Shown here: piece by piece, positions 56,923 to 64,000 of the stretch
Layout: each line of letters starts with the position of its first letter
Numbering within the stretch: position 1 is the first letter of the stretch
Assembly: GCA_009667805.1 (NCBI GenBank)
Contig: CM019066.1
Span: 113,884,190 to 113,948,189, forward strand
Direction of reading: 5' to 3'
Length of the DNA: 64,000 nucleotides
From: Leptobrachium leishanense
Lineage: Eukaryota > Chordata > Amphibia > Anura > Megophryidae
The notes under the pieces: generated by a model
What the model was told of the DNA's origin: nothing
Seen by the model: the letters and a program-made list of their open reading frames with translations, nothing else
Database searches by the model: none
Position numbers and translations under genes: made by a program

Positions 56923-57846
56923 AAGTGCTTTTTTTCTGGAAAAATAGGTGGGGGTACTCTCACGCCCGGTGAAAAACTGTTTATTATGACTACTTTCATG
57001 TCCTCATAACCCATAGTTGTAGTTCACTTAAAGGAAGACACTATAAAAGGGAACCATATTTTTTAATACTGTGTTCCTTTAAATGAATTACAACTATTGT
57101 TATAACCCTATGGGGGTTATCCACTAAGTGCCTCTGTTGCAAGAAAAATTTGTATTGTAGGGCTGTTAGCTGTTTTTTTGGTTTTTTTTGCAACAATGGC
57201 ACTGAGGGGATAATCCCCTAGCATTTGTGAGTACCACAGCAATCAAACTCACAGTTTTGTTGAGTATGTATGCGCTCCACAGCAATGACACCCACAGTAA
57301 TGCGCAGTGTGTATGAGCTTCACAGAAATGACACTCACAGTAATGCGCAGTGTGTATGAACTCCACAGCAATGACACTCACAGTAATGCGCAGTGTGTAT
57401 GAGCTCCACAGCAATGAAACTCACAGTAATGCACAGTGTGTATGAGCTCCACAGCAATAAAACTCACTACCGCCTTACAGTGCCAGCTCCTCTGATCACA
57501 CTGCTTGCCTGACAATCCGCAGCTTTGGCAGATAAGTGTAAACATGCTGCACCCCCCCCACATGCTTTTCAAATTTTCAGCGGCTGCAGAGAGAGGGGGG
57601 AGCAGCCCTCCCTTGTCACTTACTGGGGGAGGGGGGTTATCAGTCCCTACATACACTCCTGACAATCGGAAGCGTTCAGGAGCAACATGAGCTGCCGAGC
57701 ACTTCCGATTCTCTGCCTGCCACTGCAGAAGGAGGGAGGAGCATCATGCTCTCTCCTGTTAGTTCTTGCTGGTGTTGAGGTGCTGGTACTGAGTGGTGAG
57801 GTGCTGGTACTGAGTACCCCCGAGTACCCCCTGAAAAAAAGCCCTG
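56923..57846. mobile_element. hAT element inserted in the CR1 copy
   Basis: The left end CAAGTGCTTTTTTTCTGG and right end CCCCCTGAAAAAAAGCCCT are imperfect inverted repeats. The flanks GCTTAAAC and GTTTAAAC match at 7 of 8 positions. Sequence on both sides joins into CR1-like text (GGCTAACATGCTTAAAC then TTGTTTAGTTTAGAG). Inside are a small TTAA foldback (about 57027-57080), a 43-bp minisatellite and GC-rich non-coding sequence. Confidence 0.7.
57239..57472. repeat. 43-bp minisatellite, about 5 copies
   Basis: The unit contains ACTCACAGTAATGCGCAGTG then TGTATGAGCTCCACAGCAATG and repeats with few changes, the left copy being most degraded. The unit is not a multiple of three, so overlapping open frames on the minus strand are chance. 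Confidence 0.85.
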
Positions 57847-57896
57847 TTTAAACTTGTTTAGTTTAGAGAAACTGTAACCAAGCCTAATCCTTAACC
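57847..57896 (+). mobile_element. CR1-like LINE continuation and array scrap
   Basis: TTGTTTAGTTTAGAGAAACT resumes the CR1-like text after the hAT, followed by telomere-like GTAACCAAGCCTAATCC. Confidence 0.5.
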
Positions 57897-57901
57897 CTTT
57901 A

Positions 57902-58328
57902 GGCTGGGGTCAGACCAGCGCACTTTTAACGTGCGTTCTGGCGCACATAATTACGGCCGCACTAGCAGCAGATGACAGGCAATGACGGCCAATATACAAT
58001 GTACGGCCGCACAAAAGTCCGGCCGTGCAACGCAAGTGGAATTTGACCGCATTTTTTTGAGAACGCTGAACCGCTAGTACTGACGTACTGAGTGCGCAGC
58101 TGCGGCATACCGGCATGTTTGCGTGATTAGGAGAAGTCAGACGCTGCTAATGTCCAGCCTACATAACGTCCAGACGCAAAAAGAGTTTTATTGACGATCC
58201 GTACAAAATCACGACCGACAATGCGCGTCATCTGACCGTTTTTGCGCATTCCGTGAAAAAATACGTCAATGCGTTCGGACGCACTTTTTCAAGTTCGCGG
58301 GGAAAAATGCTTTCGTCTGACCCTAGCC
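57902..58328. mobile_element. PIF/Harbinger-like MITE, copy 2 (427 bp)
   Basis: The ends GGCTGGGGTCAGACCAGCG and GTCTGACCCTAGCC are flanked by TTA on both sides (57899-57901 and 58329-58331), the TWA target of PIF/Harbinger. It is inverted relative to 37950-38364 and strongly similar through the CpG-rich interior. Confidence 0.82.
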
Positions 58329-58331
58329 TTA

Positions 58332-59140
58332 CATGTACAAAAGTCACTCTCGCCAGTGCAAAAATGTACATGTATACAATTCCCAATGACCAAAAATAGC
58401 TGAACAATCATAGAAATGTGGTACAAAATTCTGAATCAAAGTGCAATAATGTCTAGTAAAAAGAGAAATAAATACTTATATTTAAAATCAAATATGTGTC
58501 TATTGATCCAGATTCAATTTAAAAAAAGAAAGAATACACCTCATATAGCTAGAGGGTCATATTTGATTTCATTGGAAAGTACTGATCATGCGTTTCAAAT
58601 TATACCAAACATGACCAGGTTTGATGTAAAAAAAAAAAAAAATTATAAAAAAAATGGTTTGTGTGTTTTTTTTTAAAAAAAATTGTCTGGGGGGGTTTAA
58701 TAAAACAGGACTTAAGCTGACATTTAAAAATGAGATGAGCATGAAACGGTCAAAATTAGATCAGCGCACAGAGGTGAAATGGCTCAGCAGCGAAGGGGTT
58801 AAAAAGCAAAAACATGTAAAAATTGGGTATTTCTAATCTCAGGACAAAATTTTGAAACTATTTAGCCGGGGTCTTTTTTGGCGGGTGTAGATTTTGGGGA
58901 TTAAATTTTGAAAAAGTGTGTTTTCATCATATTTCATATTGTTTTATAGTAAATTATATGATATGATGGAAATAATGGTATCTTTAGAAAGTCCATTTAA
59001 TGGCGGGAAAAATGGTGTATAATATGTGTGGGTTGCATAAACGAGTATGAGGAAAATTTGACCTAAACACAAACAGCGCAGAAACGTAAGCAGCAGCGGG
59101 CACTTTCGGACTGACTTTAGTAAAACCGCCCGGTCACATA
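58332..59140. repeat. GGGTTAA-associated repeat and unassigned sequence
   Basis: 58600-58870 matches 29090-29330 (ACCAAACATGACCAGGTTT, GGGGGGTTTA, GGCTCAGCAGCGAAGGGGTT, ATTGGGTATTTCTA). The poly-A/T stretches are low complexity. No gene is supported. Confidence 0.55.
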
Positions 59141-60043
59141 CAGGGTAATTCAAAGAGATTCGAAAAGTCACCGCACATTCGGTGACTTTTCGTTCTCTTC
59201 AAATCGGTTCCTTTTGCCGATCCCATTTCGATGACCCTGCGGTGTATTCAGCAAGCACCACAGGGTCCCCGAATTGCAGGGAAAAGCTACCGCCAACCCG
59301 ACGAAAACGAACCACAAAACCCAGCAAATGCACGCCGAAACCCCGCAAAAACATCTGGATTAACCTGCCGAAAACCACGGAAAAACCCAAGCAGGAGCCG
59401 ATCACACGCAGCGAAGCTGCCGGAAAAAGCCGACACCGCAGACAGAGTGAAGTGAATAAATTTGGAAAACAGTTTGCATGAATGATTGAAAAGTGAAACA
59501 CTGTTTGCAAAGAAACTACTGAGCGAAAATGTCTGAAATTTACATATGAGGTCCAGGGAATGATAATAAAAAGGGCTGTTACTGAAAAAATAAGTAAACT
59601 TAAAAATAAAAAATCAGACTTTTAAAAAAAAAAAATTCAGAAAAATGCTTAAAATATCCTAAAAAAAATCTATAGATAAAGAGACTCTTTACTGCAGAAT
59701 TTTATAATGAACAGTTTATTAGATATTGAATAAAAACCGGAATATTTTTAACATTGAAGCCTATGGGATTCTCCTGAATAAACCTGCCGAATTAAACCAC
59801 CGAATGGCAGGGCATTTCGGGAACCTTTCACTGCTGGTTTGTGTTCTCTGAATAGCCGAAGCAGTGCTTTTTCATGGGGATTTCACTGCCCTCGAACAGG
59901 CACCGTATGTGCAGGCAATTCGCCATGATTTGGCGAATTGCCTGCTCTCTGGATAGCCGAATGGCCAAGAAAGGTAACCGAAAGCTGATTTTCAGCGTTT
60001 GGTTACCTTTCTCAAGCAATTCGGATTTCTTTGAATTACCCTG
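59141..60043 (+). mobile_element. Family A hairpin-rich MITE, complete copy 5 (903 bp)
   Basis: The ends CAGGGTAATTCAAAGAGATT and TTTGAATTACCCTG form a matched pair, with a TAA/TTA variant seen in neither of copies 1-2. The flanks are ATA and TAA. Orientation as copy 1. Confidence 0.8.
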
Positions 60044-60059
60044 TAAGGGGTTAAAGCCT

Positions 60060-61310
60060 GGCTCTGGTTTGAGTTCCTGTGACATTATTATTGGTAGTCA
60101 CAAAAGCAAGCAGGACCCAGCACTCCAGAAGCAAGGAGTGCCCTACTGTAGGGTTTAAATAAATGCTAAAAAAATCTCTTCTTAATAAGTAAAATGTAAT
60201 TTATTATAATAAAATTATAAAATAGAAGAAATAAAAATATACAGGAATTTCAGCCTTGCATCTGGCAGCTTCATCAGTCAGTAACCTCTTAATTACAGTG
60301 CTATCTTAAAAATGCATCCTTAAAAAATATCCCCAGGATGGCATCAGCATTTTAAACCCACACCATTTTCTTTTTTCTGGGTATTCGAAGAAGGCCCTGG
60401 GTGCCCATTTTATGTCCACCCTTTATTAAGAGGAGTCTCTCGAGTTTACTCTGTGTACGCCTGTCCATAGATTCAAGATAGCCGCCACCATCCTTCCACT
60501 ACACACATCCGTTCTACATGATCAACATTACTGTGACGGGAACCCAAGATGGCTGCTGCTTGACTTTCGTTTCGTCTTTTCCTCTGACGTCTAGCTGAGC
60601 CATGAATGATATACGTTCCACTTTGCATTCCACTGCATACCGGCGTTCAAATGTTTCAATCCATATATTTGAGAGAAATCTTCAGTGTATCCTTCCTGGT
60701 AAAATACTTTGCAAATAAATAAATAACCCGTTCGTAGTCCATTTCTCTGTACAACTGACAAAGACCATGGGAAGAAGGGTTTTGAGGCATGGAGAACTAT
60801 TCAGGAATGATGTATAAAAAAATATACATATATATAATAAAAATAAAATAGGGAATATAATAAATTATTTCTATTAAAAATGCTTTTAAAAAATAAAAAT
60901 ATTCATGGAGCCAGAGATCTTAGAATAGGTGTAATTCAAACGCTAGCTAACCTTGTTAATTGATGTGACCAGTGTACCAAAAGTGAAAATAATAATATTG
61001 AGATAGAATTGTGTGCAACTTTTATAGAAAAAACATTTTTAATAAGGATGTATAAAATGCAACCAATATGTTAATGCCTTATTCATATCCTGAATGGAAT
61101 AGCATTATTTAGAATGAAAGCAGTATTATTCCTAATGAAAACAACCTATTTATACTTGACGAAGGCTAACTTCGAACTTAAAAAATGGTCTAATTTAAAG
61201 TCAATATTGAGGCCTTGTGGTTGAGTAGTGTTAGACATGTAAATTATTCTAATTTCTTCTTTTCCCAATAAATAGTCCATATCTCCTACTCTGGTAACTC
61301 AATATTCTTC
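60060..61310 (-). mobile_element. Penelope-like or related retroelement tail, tentative
   Basis: The organisation resembles that at 62993-64000: an A/T-rich stretch (about 60150-60240), then a motif that on the minus strand reads CTGATGAAGC ... GCTGAAA (60247-60278), then GC-richer text. No reverse transcriptase or GIY-YIG nuclease is readable. The assignment rests on the motif and layout only. Confidence 0.3.
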
Positions 61311-61320
61311 AGCCCCATGA

Positions 61321-61660
61321 ACATTAGGCCCTTCTGCGGAATCAGTTTGCACCAGCTGAAAATCCCTCCAAAATCAAATACTCACCTCTCATCCCACGGT
61401 GCTAAGGGTGGGTTGATCCACCTCTTCTGGCTGCCGGGAGCAGAGTGAGATTGGGGAAAAAAGTCCCCAGTCTCCCTCCGCGATCACTCCATGGACATGC
61501 AGGATTGCAGTTTTTCGAGAGAGGTGAGATCCTGCAGGTCAGCTGACCCAGAAGCACAAGCCTCCATGGAGTCCTATGGACTCCAGCAGGGGATGCTCGA
61601 GGCGACGCGTTAGCGCCCCTCGAGTATCCAAGGGCTTAGCGCTGTATTATGGGGCACAAT
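61321..61660. mobile_element. GGGCC-type MITE fragment
   Basis: GCTGCCGGGAGCAGAGTGAG and CCCCAGTCTCCCTCCGCGATC match 54190-54250. A hairpin around CTCGAGGCGACGCG and CGCCCCTCGAG lies at 61599-61624. The ends are missing. Confidence 0.5.
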
Positions 61661-62119
61661 CCGGTCTGTAGCAGTAGTGACGCTTTGGAGCCAGGAGGAT
61701 GCTGGGACTGGCACTCGACGCAGATGCGGAAATGACGTGGAACAAGGTGGATGTGGGGGTTGTTCAAACGATCGAGAAGGACCATTTATGGTCAATGCCA
61801 ACCAATTAAGGTACATCCAATCATGGACTGGGAAAGGACTTTATAAGGGGTTGCAAGAGGGAATGTTTGTTATGGAATTTTCTTCATTATACCTTTACTA
61901 TTGGCCCTTGAAAGAGTCTGTTGAGCATAGTCCAGCTCCTGTGATAGCTATGAGATACGGGAAGGCAACATCAGTGATCTGGTGATTGGACCATATGCCA
62001 GAGATCAACACCTATATGGGATCTTTTGAGTTTTTTCCTTTTTTTGGCCACTCATTGTCAGCAGCACCAGATTGCACTATGTATATGTGCTTACTCTTTT
62101 AGGACAGAATCTTCCTTGT
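61661..62119. other. Unassigned sequence
   Basis: An open frame at 61677-61985 has no recognised domain. Nothing else is supported. Confidence 0.35.
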
Positions 62120-62345
62120 TTTTGCTGCAATTATAAACCAAACAGAAACTATAACCCTAACTGTCACCCTAACTCAATTCAAAACAACAAGCAGAAACTG
62201 TAACCCTACCCCTAATTCTAAAACAAGCTGAAACATTAACCTTAACATTAGCCCTAATAGTAATCCAAACACTAATTCCAGCCCCAATCCTAATCAAAAT
62301 TCAAGCGGAAACAGCAACCTTAACTACATCATGGTCTCGGATATA
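62120..62345 (-). repeat. Telomere-like degenerate minisatellite, segment 3
   Basis: Units such as AAACAGAAACTATAACCCTA and AAGCAGAAACTGTAACCC. It is followed by AT-rich sequence ending in a hAT-like terminus at 62497-62513. Confidence 0.75.
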
Positions 62346-62513
62346 AGAACTGGTCAAACAAATCGAACGCTTCTGATATTCTGAATAGGTCTCATACAAA
62401 TCATAAACGTCTGATATTCCAATTTGACTGCTTCAAAGTATTTTGGAAGCAGAAATTTTTGGATTCTGAAATTTTCTGAACCTTGCCAAATGTTTTGGCT
62501 CTGCACTTGTCTA
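62346..62513. mobile_element. hAT-like right end beside the telomere-like array
   Basis: GGCTCTGCACTTGTCTA at the right edge resembles the inverted form of TAGACATGTGCACAG, and the AT-rich repeated TTCTGAAATTTT text mirrors 7880-7990. This suggests the array is the interior of a hAT-type element. Confidence 0.5.
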
Positions 62514-62992
62514 CAAAATACATGGCCAAATTGGAAAGGGAAATAGTAATAATAGGTTTTATGTGCTTATGCCAGGGTAAAGACTCTGAGAATTGTGGTC
62601 ATGCGAGTGTGGCACCATTAAGAAGACTGAGGTCTTCTTATTCACTAATCCCTGAGTGTGTGCTGAAAAGTGCAACTCGGCTGGAACCGCAGAGTTGTAC
62701 TTGTCAGTATCAGTAACATTACCTGTTGTTTTCCTATGTGATTAATAAGACTCTGAAAAGTACGATTTGGTAACTTTAACCAGGTTGTGTTTGCTGGCAC
62801 CAGTTTAGTGAATGGAACCTTGTGTGTGTGTGAGTGTGATGCCTATAAGAAGCCAGCTACCTCTGTTTGGGAACAGGTAGGGTGCTGGTACAGGATTTCT
62901 AGCAAAACCTGCTGTACTGGCTTTATGTTATGTTCTCAGCCACAAACAAAAGGGAAGCACAAATTGTTTCTATAAACCGTTTTGCTGCAGAC
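62514..62992. other. Unassigned sequence
   Basis: A (TG)n scrap lies at 62821-62836. No gene is supported. Confidence 0.35.
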
Positions 62993-64000
62993 AAAATGTG
63001 GGATATAATACAAAAAAGATGGTCAGCGCCCAGATAAGTTCCACCACCAGTATACCAATGCCAGACCAGATATATAGAGGTCTCCCCCAAACCAATGTGA
63101 CAACAGGTATAGTTATACGTATCTGGCGGCGCGATTGCAGTCGCTTCTTGGTATTCAGATGGTCCTCACGGTGTATATCATGAATGTCCAATATGGATTA
63201 TATATATAAAAAAACACAAATGGCAGAATAATAGTGCAGGGTGTATATACAATGTTGGAATAGATAACAATAAATGGTTCCACTCACAGACAGAGAGCCC
63301 CGTCACTGGCTCTGAGTGGTTCCAAACATCTGGGTCCTTTGTCTTCTTAAGAATATTTAAAGGAGGCCCACTCCCTTTAAAGTTGGTATTTTCTTTGTCT
63401 CGTCAGATATGTAAGAAAACATAAACACAAGGACCTTCTTGTGTAGATCTACCACAGTATTGGTCATATATATGGTGATAATATCAACTCACATTGGGTG
63501 GAGCTTAGAACCAAGCTCTGGGTGGAAATGCCAGTGGATTTATTGAATAGGTTAAATCCACGAATACCTCTGAATTCCAAAACAGCAGGGACCAGACTTT
63601 TCTTTATAAAAGAAAAATCTTTAATTTAAAACATAAGATAAAATAAAATAGATCATGTTAAAATTAACACAAAGATGCTCTGTAAGTCGCCAGAACGCGT
63701 TTCGCCATAAGATTAGGCTTCTTCAGCTGGTTTACAGAGATACTCTGTAGTGTATCATATATATAGTCCCTTAATTGGGTGTTAAGAGGTCCCATGTGTT
63801 TTGAATGTCCAGAAAATAGGTTGGCGTGCGTGTCACGCCTCCATCTAACTGCTCGCGTTGTTTGCCGCCATCTTGCGCATGCGCAGTAGTAGCCCATGCG
63901 TTCCATGCGTTTCAACTTGGTGTTTCCGGTATTTCTCATTGGGTTGATGGAAAGAGAGCAACTTCCGTGCGGGGATCGCGAACATAAACATAATAGAGAT
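62993..64000 (-). mobile_element. Penelope-like retroelement region, extends past the window
   Basis: The minus-strand motif at 63678-63739 has the layout of the hammerhead ribozymes carried by Penelope-like elements (see the separate entry). It is followed on the plus strand by AT-rich text on one side and GC-rich text (CGCATGCGCAGTAGTAGCCC near 63877) on the other. No coding sequence is visible within the window, so this is probably a terminal repeat or untranslated end. Family assignment is inference. Confidence 0.4.
63678..63739 (-). ncRNA. Hammerhead-ribozyme-like motif (type I layout)
   Basis: Read on the minus strand: CTCTGTAA (63739-63732), A, CCAG, then core CTGAAGA (63726-63720), one extra A, stem II GCC/GGC with a 9-base loop, GAAA (63703-63700), the self-complementary ACGCGT overlapping its last A, T, then CTGG (63693-63690) and, after four bases, TTACAGAG (63685-63678). 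CCAG pairs with CTGG and CTCTGTAA with TTACAGAG, forming stem I. The core fits CUGANGA...GAAA. The predicted cut is after the T at 63694. The extra A before stem II is a departure from the classical core and may reduce or abolish activity. Confidence 0.5.

Noticed and set aside
57239..57472. CRISPR-like array
   Set aside because: Units abut with no spacers; it is a 43-bp tandem minisatellite in vertebrate DNA.

Overview
The window looks like vertebrate nuclear DNA, most likely from a frog (anuran). There are no bacterial-style operons. Coding sequence is sparse, split by introns, and embedded in dense, nested transposable elements (L2- and CR1-like LINEs, hAT, Tc1/mariner, TTAA-target elements, PIF/Harbinger-like MITEs, an LTR retroelement, Penelope-like sequence). 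The species assignment is inference from gene content and repeat style.

Two real host genes are recognised. On the minus strand three consecutive N-terminal coding exons of VEPH1 (the vertebrate 'melted' homologue) lie at 21910-22047, 14036-14251 and 7354-7528. They have clean splice sites and consistent phase, and they give 162 residues plus one base of the next codon. On the plus strand the final exon of PTX3 (long pentraxin 3) lies at 1792-2402, followed by its 3' UTR. PTX3 therefore sits antisense inside a VEPH1 intron, the same nested arrangement known in mammals. An intron-containing ANKEF1-like gene at 42733-45461 (plus strand) keeps the order of its ankyrin exons but has two in-frame stops and a probable lost splice donor, so it is called a pseudogene.

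Layout: 1-9.2 kb, PTX3 end, a VEPH1 exon and small MITEs. 9.2-22 kb, VEPH1 introns holding a Tc1 deletion derivative, a decayed mariner with D-41-D spacing, GGGCC-ended MITEs, L2 tails and hairpin-rich MITEs called family A here. 22-31 kb, the 5' side of VEPH1, with a hAT, a Tc1 transposase fragment, LTR-like DNA and more family A. 31-33 kb, a TTAA-flanked element built from a row of near-perfect hairpins, with its empty site preserved at 46734. 34.2-41.0 kb, two almost identical 426-bp LTRs around a mosaic interior with a tRNA-Leu-type primer site at one end and an envelope tail at the other. 42.7-46.1 kb, the ANKEF1-like pseudogene and a Ty3/gypsy fragment. 46-53 kb, repeats, a CR1 reverse-transcriptase ORF and a TTAA MITE. 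54-64 kb, telomere-like minisatellite broken up by CR1, hAT, Harbinger-like and family A insertions, then Penelope-like sequence with a hammerhead-ribozyme-like motif near the right edge.

Target-site duplications were read directly for many elements (8 bp for hAT, TA for mariner, TTAA for the hairpin element, 3 bp for family A and the GGGCC family), so several insertion boundaries are well defined. All family names come from motif recognition; no database search was possible.
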